Counted from the stretch's first letter, positions 1 to 7,665 are shown. The stretch is DNA of 11,584 nt from Elusimicrobiota bacterium (GCA_003482905.1 DMXM01000040.1:82682-94265); one strand, 5' to 3'. Numbers and translations are program-made. Notes: generated from the sequence alone by a model not told the origin.

Positions 1-2145
1 ATTGGGTTCAGCGGCGCCCAGATAAAGCTTTCAGATAATGTACTGGTCTCTTCGGAATCCTCCGCCAATCTGGGCGCCGGCGTGAGGGTTTCCACCAATA
101 TGTACTTGGTGGGCTTCAGCTCGGCTGCCAAGTATTACGGTGACGGCTCAAGCCTGACCGGGATATTGGGCGACAACCTTGGCAACCATATAGCGACCAA
201 AGACCTGGCGATGTCGAACCTTGATATCACTGGTGCCAATTTTATAACGGCTTCGTCTGCCAGCTTCAGCAATGCGGTAACAGCTTCTTCGTTCACCGCT
301 ACCGGCATTGGCGTAAGCGCCGCACAGATAAGGCTTTCGGACAATGTACTGGTCTCGTCTGAATCCTCCACCAACCTGGGCGCCGGCGTGAGGGTGTCTA
401 CTAATATGTATATAGTAGGCTTCGCCTCGGCCACCAAGTTCTATGGTGACGGCTCCGGGCTCACCGGGATATCCGGCGACAACCTGGGCAACCATACAGC
501 CACACAGAACCTTGTTATGGCTGCCAACCAGGTGACCGGCTCAGGTGCGGTTACCATGTCTTCCTATACCGCTACCGGCATTGGGTTCAGCGGCGCCCAG
601 ATAAAGCTTTCGGATAATGTGCTGGTCTCTTCGGAAGCGGCCATAGCGCTGGGCGCGGGCGTGAGGGTGTCTACTAATATGTATATAGTAGGCTTCGCCT
701 CGGCCACCAAGTTCTATGGTGATGGCTCTGGGCTGTCCGGGATATCAGGCGACAACCTGGGCAACCATATAGCGACCAAAGACCTGGTGATGTCGAACCT
801 TGATGTCACTGGCGCCAATTTCATAACGGCTTCGTCTGCCAACTTCACCAATGCGGTAACCGCTTCTTCGTTCACCGCCACCGGCATTGGGTTCAGCGGC
901 GCCCAGATCAAGCTTTCTGATAACGTGCTGGTCTCCTCGGAAGCGGCCATAGCGCTGGGCGCTGGCGTGAGGGTGTCTACTAATATGTATGTGGTGGGCT
1001 TCGCTTCGGCCACCAGGTATTACGGCGACGGCTCGGGGCTCACCGGGATATCCGGCGACAACCTGGGCAACCATACAGCCACACAGAACCTTGTTATGGC
1101 TGCCAACCAGGTGACCGGTTCAGGTGCGGTTACCATGTCTTCCTATACCGCCACCGGCATTGGCGTAAGCGCCGCCCAGATAAAGCTTTCGGATAATGTA
1201 CTGGTCTCGTCTGAATCCTCCACCAACCTGGGCGCTGGCGTGAGGGTGTCTACTAATATGTATATAGTAGGCTTCGCCTCGGCCACCAAGTTCTATGGTG
1301 ATGGTTCCGGCCTCACCGGGATATCAGGCGATAACCTGGGCAATCATATTGCCACCACTGACCTTATAATGGGCGCTAACCAGGTGACCGGTTCAGGTGC
1401 GGTTACCATGTCTTCCTATACCGCTACCGGCATTGGGTTCAGCGGCGCCCAGATCAAGCTTTCAGATAACGTACTGGTCTCTTCGGAAGCGGCCATAGCG
1501 CTGGGCGCGGGCGTGAGGGTGTCTACTAATATGTATATAGTAGGCTTCGCCTCGGCCACCAAGTTCTATGGTGACGGCTCGGGGCTGTCCGGGATATCAG
1601 GCGACAACCTGGGCAACCATATAGCGACCACTAACCTTATAATGGGCGCTAACCAGGTGACCGGCGCTGGTGCGGTTACCATGTCTTCTTATACCGCCAC
1701 CGGCATTGGGTTCAGCGGCGCCCAGATCAAGCTTTCAGATAATGTGCTGGTCTCTTCGGAAGCGGCCATAGCGCTGGGTGCTGGCGTGAGGGTGTCTACT
1801 AATATGTACTTGGTGGGCTTCAGCTCGGCTGCCAAGTATTACGGTGACGGTTCAAGCCTGACCGGAATATTGGGCGACAACCTTGGCAATCATACGGCTA
1901 CCACTGACCTTATAATGGGCGCTAACCAGGTGACCGGCGCTGGTGCGGTTACAATGTCTTCTTATACCGCCACCGGCATTGGCGTAAGCGCCGCGCAGAT
2001 AAAGCTTTCAGATAATGTACTGGTCTCTTCGGAATCCTCCACCACATTTGGCGCTGGCGTTAGGGTGTCTACTAATATGTATGTGGTAGGCTTCAGCTCG
2101 GCTGCCAAGTATTACGGTGACGGCTCGGGCCTGACGGGTGTTCCC
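1..2145 (+). repeat. In-frame tandem repeat array, period 273 or 306 bp
   Basis: Units start at 82 (306 bp), 388 (273), 661 (306), 967 (273), 1240 (273), 1513 (273) and 1786 (273). A partial unit lies before 82 and a terminal half unit begins at 2059. The two lengths differ by exactly 33 bp (11 codons). The longer form carries SNLDxTGANFITASS plus an extra stretch, where the short form has NQVTGSGAVTMSSY. DNA is very similar between units; for example 457-539 is identical to 1036-1118. Units are combinations of three exchangeable segments and not simple serial copies. Confidence 0.95.
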
Positions 2146-2460
2146 GCAAATTTAAGCGGCGGGGAGGCACCTCGCCTGCCATACTGGGCCACTGCCAGCA
2201 CGCTTGGGAACTCCAATCTGTCGCGCGATTCAGACGTCAGCTTAACGGCCGTCAATTCCACTTTTACAGTTCAGGGCAATGCGTTCAGTGTCGGAGGCTC
2301 TACCTTGACCGTAACCGAAGGGAAGGTTGGCATTGGCGTAGCCGCCCCTGGCAAAGCTTTCGAGGTTAAAAATACCGGAACCACGTTCAAAGTGGATACA
2401 AACGCAGGTTTTGGCAGCCTATTTATCGACGGGGTTGAGATGGTGAGGTTGAAGCCGTAG
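1..2460 (+). CDS. Secreted/surface modular repeat protein, 5'-truncated by the window edge
   Basis: The reading frame is open from base 1 (IGFSGAQIKL...), so the GTG at 82 is an internal valine and the true start lies upstream. The visible 819 residues consist of the end of one unit, seven complete units of 91 or 102 residues (boundaries at 82, 388, 661, 967, 1240, 1513, 1786 and 2059), and a unique C-terminal part. Each unit reads VRVSTNMY, a YGDGSGLTGI motif, GDNLGNH, a variable AT-x-x-L-x-M stretch, then TATGIG and QIKLSDNVLVSSE. The tail has a LPYWATASTLGNSNLS motif like those in tail-fibre-type proteins, then NAFSVGGSTL, VGIGVAAP and the ending DGVEMVRLKP, which is shared with the next two paralogues. 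There is no transmembrane anchor, LPXTG, PEP-CTERM or beta-barrel. The role is inferred to be a structural or adhesive extracellular fibre. An N-terminal signal peptide is expected upstream but not seen. Confidence 0.85.
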   Translation: MGFSGAQIKLSDNVLVSSESSANLGAGVRVSTNMYLVGFSSAAKYYGDGSSLTGILGDNLGNHIATKDLAMSNLDITGANFITASSASFSNAVTASSFTATGIGVSAAQIRLSDNVLVSSESSTNLGAGVRVSTNMYIVGFASATKFYGDGSGLTGISGDNLGNHTATQNLVMAANQVTGSGAVTMSSYTATGIGFSGAQIKLSDNVLVSSEAAIALGAGVRVSTNMYIVGFASATKFYGDGSGLSGISGDNLGNHIATKDLVMSNLDVTGANFITASSANFTNAVTASSFTATGIGFSGAQIKLSDNVLVSSEAAIALGAGVRVSTNMYVVGFASATRYYGDGSGLTGISGDNLGNHTATQNLVMAANQVTGSGAVTMSSYTATGIGVSAAQIKLSDNVLVSSESSTNLGAGVRVSTNMYIVGFASATKFYGDGSGLTGISGDNLGNHIATTDLIMGANQVTGSGAVTMSSYTATGIGFSGAQIKLSDNVLVSSEAAIALGAGVRVSTNMYIVGFASATKFYGDGSGLSGISGDNLGNHIATTNLIMGANQVTGAGAVTMSSYTATGIGFSGAQIKLSDNVLVSSEAAIALGAGVRVSTNMYLVGFSSAAKYYGDGSSLTGILGDNLGNHTATTDLIMGANQVTGAGAVTMSSYTATGIGVSAAQIKLSDNVLVSSESSTTFGAGVRVSTNMYVVGFSSAAKYYGDGSGLTGVPANLSGGEAPRLPYWATASTLGNSNLSRDSDVSLTAVNSTFTVQGNAFSVGGSTLTVTEGKVGIGVAAPGKAFEVKNTGTTFKVDTNAGFGSLFIDGVEMVRLKP

Positions 2461-2500
2461 AAGCATATATGCGATTATTAGGGTTATAGGAGAAGTTATT

Positions 2501-3496
2501 ATGAATAAGATACGCCTGATATTTATCTCCGCAGTTCTGGGATTATTGTATCCAGCCGCTTTGAGAGCTACGCCTGAATATGACGTTATGACCAACATGC
2601 GGGTTGAAGGCACCTACGCCGTGTTCCAGGGGACCGCGGAGGTGCAGGGCAACGCATTTTCCGTGGGCGGCTCTACATTATCTGCCCAATACGGCAAAGT
2701 GGGTATCGGCACTTCCACTCCGTCGTTCCTGTTGCATGTTTCCTCGGCGCAAGGCGTCGGCGGCGACCTTCTTGTTATATCAACAGGCTCCTCCAATGTT
2801 ATCCGCATGACCGGGGCGGGGGAAATATACGCCAACAAGTTCTACGGCGATGGCTCGTCTTTAACCGGCCTTGCGGCCCTGGCAGATCACCTGGGCAATC
2901 ATACCGCAACACAGGACCTTAAGATGCAGGGTCTGAGCATAGTGAACGCGGCTTCCGGCACGTTCACGCAGGGCGTCACGGCTTCGTCGTTTACGGCCAC
3001 TGGCGTGGGCATAATAGCCAAACAAATACAGCTCAGCCCTACATTGCCTAATATCGTAATATCCTCCGAGGCCAGCCCCACCCTGGGTGGCGGCGTGCGC
3101 GTGTCCACCAATATGTACATAGTGGGCTTCGCCTCGGCCACCAAGTTCTACGGTGACGGTTCAGGGCTTACCGGGGTGTCCGGCGACAACCTGGGCAACC
3201 ACATAGCTACCACTACGCTGAACATGGCCACGTTTAACATTGTTAATGTCGCCTCCATAACGGCCAGCGCCGCTATTACCACGTACTCCACCATGACCGT
3301 GGCTGGCTACGCCTTCAGCGTCGGCGGGTCAACGCTGACCGTCAGAGAGGGCCATGTGGGTATAGGCGTAGCCGCCCCCGCTATGCCGCTTGAAGTTAAA
3401 AACAACGGAGCTACAAGCACATTTAAAGTGAATACTGCTATCGGCTATGGCAGCTTGTACATTGATGGAATAGAGATGGTGAGAATGAAACCATAG
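2501..3496 (+). CDS. Secreted modular protein, short paralogue (331 aa)
   Basis: AGGAGA at 2488-2493 lies 7 nt before the ATG, which supports this start. Residues 1-23 look like a Sec signal peptide (basic MNKIR, hydrophobic core, LRA cleavage site). Residues 26-120 form an N-terminal block (MRVEGTYAVFQGTAEV, FSVGGSTL, VGIGTSTPSFLLHV, NVIRMTGAG, KFYGDGSSLTG) that is nearly the same in the next gene. Residues 130-250 hold a single, divergent version of the unit that is tandemly repeated in the upstream gene: TASSFTATGVG, QIQLS, VVISSE-like NIVISSE, VRVSTNMYIVGF, GDNLGNHIATTTLNM. The C-terminus (FSVGGSTLTV, VGIGVAAP, DGIEMVRMKP) matches the upstream gene. It is probably an extracellular fibre subunit or accessory of the larger neighbours; the function is inferred only from shared modules. 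The 40 bp gap to the upstream gene contains the palindrome GCATATATGC and no terminator. Confidence 0.88.
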   Translation: MNKIRLIFISAVLGLLYPAALRATPEYDVMTNMRVEGTYAVFQGTAEVQGNAFSVGGSTLSAQYGKVGIGTSTPSFLLHVSSAQGVGGDLLVISTGSSNVIRMTGAGEIYANKFYGDGSSLTGLAALADHLGNHTATQDLKMQGLSIVNAASGTFTQGVTASSFTATGVGIIAKQIQLSPTLPNIVISSEASPTLGGGVRVSTNMYIVGFASATKFYGDGSGLTGVSGDNLGNHIATTTLNMATFNIVNVASITASAAITTYSTMTVAGYAFSVGGSTLTVREGHVGIGVAAPAMPLEVKNNGATSTFKVNTAIGYGSLYIDGIEMVRMKP

Positions 3497-3567
3497 ACCT
3501 GGGCGCACTTTACCTAACTATTTGTATGTGAAGTCGCAATGAGGACTTGGCTAATCTAAATATTATC
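3497..3567 (+). other. Intergenic gap with uncertain start signals
   Basis: This 71 bp gap is the most AT-rich spacer in the window. I see no terminator hairpin and no clear -35/-10 pair. A TGA at 3529 closes the giant gene's frame upstream, leaving only TTG 3547 and ATG 3568 as realistic starts. An ATG at 3539 begins only a six-codon frame. Confidence 0.5.
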
Positions 3568-6500
3568 ATGTATATAGAACGTCTTTTTCTAGTTAACCTT
3601 CTTCTAATATTGTGCGCCGCTCCCTCCCGGGCCGCGGAGTACAGTGTTTTGACCCCTATGCGCATCGAAGGTACCTACGCAGTTTTCCAAGGGACTGCTG
3701 AGGTGAAGGGAAATCAGTTTTCAGTAGGAGCCTCTACATTGGCGGTCCAGTACGGCAAAGTGGGCATCGGCACCTCCACACCGTCTTTCCTGCTGCACGT
3801 TTCTTCCGCCCCGGGCGTGGCCGGCGACCTTGTTGTAATCTCCACAGGCGCCAGCAACGTTATCCGCATGACCGGGGCCGGGGATATCTACGCCAACAAA
3901 TTCTACGGCGACGGCACCTCTCTTTCAGGCATAGCCACCTTGTCTGACCTCGGCTCCAAGATATCCGGCAGCGGTACTCCTAATTGGGTAACAAAGTACC
4001 AGGCATCCGGGGTTGCCATAGTCGAGTCTTCCATTTATGACGATGGCGAAACAACGGTTCTGACCAATCCATCGTCGGTTACCGTGTACGGCAAAGACGC
4101 CGCCAGCGGCTACACGCTGGTGCTCAGTTCCGGCATATATATGCCCGGCGGAACGGTGAATGCTGGGCGGGTGTTGTTCAATAACAACATAGTCATATCA
4201 TCCGAACCCAGCGCGGCTTATGGCGGGGGCGTGCGGGTATCCACCAATATGTACATAGTTGGTTTCGCCTCTGCCACCAAGTACTACGGTGACGGCTCAA
4301 GCCTTACTGGGATCACCGCCAGCGGCGCCGGTGACAACCTGGGCAACCATATCGCCACCACCACGCTGAATATGGCGGGGTTTAATATTAATGGTGTCAG
4401 TACAGTGACGGCCGCCGGCTATGTGGACGCTGCACGCTACCTGATAAATAAAAGCACCATTATGGCTATATTGCCGGGGTATAAGAGTTTTGCCATAGGC
4501 ATAAACGCCGGGATCTTAAATGGCGCCAATGCCGATTACAACCTTTTTGTGGGTGAGCAGGCCGGTGAATCGAATGTCACAGGTGATGATAACGCCTTTT
4601 TTGGCTATAAGGCCGGTTATCTTAATACGGCATCGGATAATACTTTCATCGGTTATGAGGTGGGTTATTATAATAGTTCCGGGTTCAGCAATGTGTTTGT
4701 GGGACATCAAGCGGGATTCTCTAATGAAACCGGTTCGGATAACACTTTCGTGGGCAAGTATGCCGGAGGGAACGGTTATAACGGAAGTCATAGTTCTCTT
4801 TTTGGTTCTAATGCGGGCTATGCTAATAGCGGTGACAACAATTCTTTTGTCGGCTCCAGCGCGGGTCACGATAACACTACCGGGGCAAATAACTCCATTC
4901 TTGGCTATCAAGCGGGATTCGAGAATAGAACAGGTTCTGCAAATTCCATATTCGGCGCCCAGGCAGGTTACGGCGTAAGTGCAAATTCATATTCAAGTTC
5001 AACTTTAGTGGGTTATAAAGCCGGATTTGCCGTGACTACAGGTTCCGATAACCTGCTTTTAGGCTTCCAGTCAGGCGACAGCCTAACTACTGGCAGCCAC
5101 AATATAATAATCGGCTACGACGAGGACGCGCCGGCGGCTACTACCAACGACTATATCAACATAGGCGGCCTGCTGCACGGCGACATGGCGCTGTCCACCA
5201 TGACCGTCTACGGCGACCTTTACGCCAACCATTTCTACGGCGACATTTCCGGCGCCAGCGGCCTGCCTTCGGGCGACAACCTGGGCGACCATATCGCCAC
5301 CACCACGCTGCAAATGGGGGCTTATGGCGTTAATACTTCAAGCTATGTTTCGGCTGGGGCTTATCAAGTAAACGGTTCAACAATGGTGGCGATATTGCCC
5401 GGAACTGATAGTATCGCATATGGCGTATATGCCGGCGCCAGCAATATAGCCGGCGGGAATTACAATGTATTCATCGGTAATCATGCAGGCCAATCGAATA
5501 CTACAGGTGACTCTAACACCGCTATTGGCCCTTATGCCCTCTTCTCCAACACAGGCCAGAGAAATACGGCGATCGGCGATTCGGCACTTTACTCCAATAC
5601 CTGGGCCGAAAATAACACGGCAATCGGTGCTGGCGCCCTCGAATCAAATGCGGGCGGGGGAGACAATACGGCGACCGGATATAGGGCCATGTATAATAAC
5701 ACGGATGGAGAGCAAAATACTGCAACCGGCCGGGAAGCTCTTTACTCTAACACAAGTGGACTGTTGAACTCCGCGCATGGGATGCAGTCTCTTTATAAAA
5801 ATACTACAGGCACGAATAATGCGGCTAGTGGGTTTTGGGCAGGATACTCTCCTGTAACAGGTTCAGCTAATGCCATGTTCGGTACGGAGGCCGGTTACGG
5901 TGTGAATGGAAATTCATACTCCAGCTCTACCCTGATGGGCTATCGGGCCGGCTATGCGCTCAGGACAGGCTCCGACAATATCTTCCTCGGCTACAAGGCC
6001 GGTTATACAGTGACCACCGGCACGGGCAATATTGTGATCGGTTACGAGAAAACAACCCCGGCGGCCGGCACCAATAACCATCTGAATATCGGCGGGATAC
6101 TGTACGGGGATCTCTCGGCCAAAACCATAGGCATCAGCACCCGCGCCCCTCAGGCCGCGCTTGACGTGGTGAGCACCGGCACGGCCAGCAATATTTACGC
6201 GCAGATCTGGCGCAACGCCTCCGGGGTTGAGGTTGCCAGTATGACCTCGGAAGGTACTCTTTACGCCACTATCCCGCCAAGCGCCGGGGCCGGCGACGAC
6301 CTGGGCAACCATATAGCCACCACTACGCTGCAGATGGGCGCCTACGGCATCAACACCTCCAGCCACGTCAGCGCCGCCGCCTATCAGATAAACGGCAGCA
6401 CTATGGTGGCCATACTGCCAGGCATGGGCAGTATAGCTTACGGCGTTTATGCCGGGACAAGCAGCAAAGACAGTGGGAATTATAACGTGTTTATAGGCAA

Positions 6501-7665
6501 TTATGCGGGCGAATCGAATACGTTCGGAGATGCTAATACCGCTAGCGGGTATGAAGCCCTTAAGCGTAATATGGCTGGTAATTCTAATACTGCAAATGGC
6601 ACTGCTGCCCTCTCTGCCAATACGACCGGTGATGAAAACACCGCGAGCGGCGCATATTCACTCCAGTTCAATACTAGCGGCGGAAAAAATACTGCCAGCG
6701 GCTATTATGCTCTCCGCAGTAATGGAACTGGTCTAATGAACACCGCCAATGGCTATTATAGTCTAGTGAACAATACCGGGTCTAACAACACCGCAGTCGG
6801 TTCTTATGCGCTTGAAACTAACACTTCCGGCTCTGCTAACACCGCGAATGGTTCTTATGCCCTCAACAAAAACACAACCGGCGGCTACAACACCGCGGAC
6901 GGTTTTTACTCTCTCTATTCAAATACTATCGGCGGCTACAACACCGTCAATGGCAATTATGCCCTCTACGGCAACACAACCGGCGGTTATAATTCTGCCG
7001 TTGGGAATTATGCGGGTTACAGGAATCAGACAGGTTCGGCAAATGCCATCTTCGGCTCCCAGGCCGGTTACGGCGTGTCCGGTCAGTCGTTCTCAAGCTC
7101 CACGATAATGGGCTCCCAGGCCGGTTACGGTCTTAGTACCGGAAGCGACAACTTGCTGCTGGGCTTCCAGTCTGGCAACAGCCTAACTACTGGCAGCCGC
7201 AACATTATAATCGGCTACGACGAGGACGCGCCGGCGGCTACGACCAACGACTATATCAACATAGGCGGCCTGCTGCACGGCGACATGGCGCTGTCCACCA
7301 TGACCGTCTACGGCGACCTCTACGCCGATAAGTTCATCGGTGACGGCTCGGGCCTGACGGGGCTGTCCGGCGCCGGCGACGACCTGGGCAACCATATCGC
7401 CACAACCACGCTAAATATGGCGGGCTTCGCCATAAGCGCCGCGGGCCCGGTAACGGCGTCATCGGCCACCATAACCGGCAACGCCTTCAGCGTGGGCGGT
7501 TCCACGCTTGCGGTCGCCGCGGGGAATGTCGGCATAGGCACGGCCTCACCCGGCTATAAATTCGAGGTGCGCGATACAGCCATGTCGGGTTTCCAGGTGG
7601 AGCCGCAGAGCGGCTATATAAGCCTGCGGGTGGACGGTGTTGAAGTAGCTAAGATCAGGCCTTGA
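3568..7665 (+). CDS. Giant secreted fibre/adhesin-like protein with three YadA-head-like repeat blocks (1365 aa)
   Basis: I place the start at ATG 3568 because MYIERLFLVNLLLILC...SRA then aligns with the signal peptide of the preceding paralogue. A TTG at 3547 would add seven residues; neither start has well-spaced Shine-Dalgarno (GAGG at 3541-3544 is 2 nt from the TTG). Using ATG as residue 1: signal peptide 1-22; N-terminal block with VGIGTSTP at 65; GTPNWVTKYQ / SSIYDDGET tail-fibre-like motif from about 133; VRVSTNMYIVGF at 222; GDNLGNHIATTTLNM near 256. Head-like blocks span 325-539, 633-848 and 973-1239, with 12, 12 and 15 units of mostly 17 residues (N-[ST]-x-x-G-x-x-[AS]-[GL]). Between blocks lie GDNLG and LDVVSTGTA-AQIWR linkers. 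The end has NAFSVGGSTL, VGIG at 1321 and DGVEVAKIRP at the C-terminus. The repeats resemble, but are longer than, 14-residue YadA head repeats; no YadA membrane anchor follows. Likely an extended extracellular beta-roll fibre. Confidence 0.87.
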   Translation: MYIERLFLVNLLLILCAAPSRAAEYSVLTPMRIEGTYAVFQGTAEVKGNQFSVGASTLAVQYGKVGIGTSTPSFLLHVSSAPGVAGDLVVISTGASNVIRMTGAGDIYANKFYGDGTSLSGIATLSDLGSKISGSGTPNWVTKYQASGVAIVESSIYDDGETTVLTNPSSVTVYGKDAASGYTLVLSSGIYMPGGTVNAGRVLFNNNIVISSEPSAAYGGGVRVSTNMYIVGFASATKYYGDGSSLTGITASGAGDNLGNHIATTTLNMAGFNINGVSTVTAAGYVDAARYLINKSTIMAILPGYKSFAIGINAGILNGANADYNLFVGEQAGESNVTGDDNAFFGYKAGYLNTASDNTFIGYEVGYYNSSGFSNVFVGHQAGFSNETGSDNTFVGKYAGGNGYNGSHSSLFGSNAGYANSGDNNSFVGSSAGHDNTTGANNSILGYQAGFENRTGSANSIFGAQAGYGVSANSYSSSTLVGYKAGFAVTTGSDNLLLGFQSGDSLTTGSHNIIIGYDEDAPAATTNDYINIGGLLHGDMALSTMTVYGDLYANHFYGDISGASGLPSGDNLGDHIATTTLQMGAYGVNTSSYVSAGAYQVNGSTMVAILPGTDSIAYGVYAGASNIAGGNYNVFIGNHAGQSNTTGDSNTAIGPYALFSNTGQRNTAIGDSALYSNTWAENNTAIGAGALESNAGGGDNTATGYRAMYNNTDGEQNTATGREALYSNTSGLLNSAHGMQSLYKNTTGTNNAASGFWAGYSPVTGSANAMFGTEAGYGVNGNSYSSSTLMGYRAGYALRTGSDNIFLGYKAGYTVTTGTGNIVIGYEKTTPAAGTNNHLNIGGILYGDLSAKTIGISTRAPQAALDVVSTGTASNIYAQIWRNASGVEVASMTSEGTLYATIPPSAGAGDDLGNHIATTTLQMGAYGINTSSHVSAAAYQINGSTMVAILPGMGSIAYGVYAGTSSKDSGNYNVFIGNYAGESNTFGDANTASGYEALKRNMAGNSNTANGTAALSANTTGDENTASGAYSLQFNTSGGKNTASGYYALRSNGTGLMNTANGYYSLVNNTGSNNTAVGSYALETNTSGSANTANGSYALNKNTTGGYNTADGFYSLYSNTIGGYNTVNGNYALYGNTTGGYNSAVGNYAGYRNQTGSANAIFGSQAGYGVSGQSFSSSTIMGSQAGYGLSTGSDNLLLGFQSGNSLTTGSRNIIIGYDEDAPAATTNDYINIGGLLHGDMALSTMTVYGDLYADKFIGDGSGLTGLSGAGDDLGNHIATTTLNMAGFAISAAGPVTASSATITGNAFSVGGSTLAVAAGNVGIGTASPGYKFEVRDTAMSGFQVEPQSGYISLRVDGVEVAKIRP
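4540..5184 (+). repeat. Head-like repeat block 1 (12 units, AG type)
   Basis: About twelve units of 15-20, mostly 17, residues follow the pattern N-[TS]-[FI]-[VIL]-G-x-x-A-G-[YF]. Examples are NTFIGYEVGYYNSSGFS and NSFVGSSAGHDNTTGAN. It is preceded by the lead-in STIMAILPG and closed by the units that end in SLTTGS, NIIIGYDEDAPAATTND and INIGG. The fold is inferred to be a beta-roll of the YadA-head kind. Confidence 0.85.
5041..5226 (+). repeat. Dispersed 186 bp block-closing repeat, copy 1
   Basis: It encodes the end of head block 1 plus the linker LLHGDMALSTMTVYGDLYA. The core 5143-5219 (77 bp) is identical to 7243-7319 and 9491-9567. Between copies 1 and 3 the identity extends to 104 bp (5143-5246 versus 9491-9594). 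Confidence 0.9.
5464..6111 (+). repeat. Head-like repeat block 2 (12 units, mostly AL type)
   Basis: Here most central units switch to N-T-A-x-G-x-x-A-L-x-x-N, for example NTAIGDSALYSNTWAEN and NTATGREALYSNTSGLL. The lead-in GSTMVAILPG and the closing units (NAMFG, TLMGYRAG, NIFLGYKAG, NIVIGYEKTTPAAGTNN, LNIGG) match those of the other blocks in position. The closing sequence is the most divergent of the four blocks. Confidence 0.85.
6484..7284 (+). repeat. Head-like repeat block 3 (15 units, AL type)
   Basis: This is the longest block. About ten of its units have the N-T-A-[NSD]-G-x-[YA]-[AS]-L form, for example NTANGSYALNKNTTGGY and NTADGFYSLYSNTIGGY. The same GSTMVAILPG lead-in precedes it, and the same closing set (NAIFGSQAG, TIMGSQAG, NLLLGFQSG, NIIIGYDED, INIGG) ends it. 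Confidence 0.85.
7141..7326 (+). repeat. Dispersed 186 bp block-closing repeat, copy 2
   Basis: It lies exactly 2100 bp downstream of copy 1 in the same gene and the same frame. Its first 60 bp has about 11 differences from copy 1; the remaining 126 bp has four. After 7326 the sequence departs from copies 1 and 3 (Asp-Lys-Phe-Ile instead of Asn-His-Phe-Tyr). Confidence 0.9.

Noticed and set aside
82..84. GTG as the start codon of the first gene
   Set aside because: The same frame is open back to base 1 and encodes a recognisable part of the repeat unit. The GTG is the valine of the conserved VRVSTNMY.
135..1074. Reverse-strand open frames across the repeat array
   Set aside because: They recur with the repeat period and are mirror images of the coding repeats. 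They have no ribosome binding site or recognisable product.
1..2145. CRISPR-like array
   Set aside because: The units are 273-306 bp, in frame and coding throughout, without short repeats separated by unique spacers.
2440..2500. Sigma-70 promoter ahead of gene 2 (TTGAAG and GATTAT)
   Set aside because: The match is weak and the TTGAAG lies in the coding end of the previous gene. It is no better than expected by chance.
4516..7108. Additional plus- and minus-strand frames inside the giant gene
   Set aside because: They overlap the head-like blocks in other frames and are low-complexity shadows of the 51 bp period.
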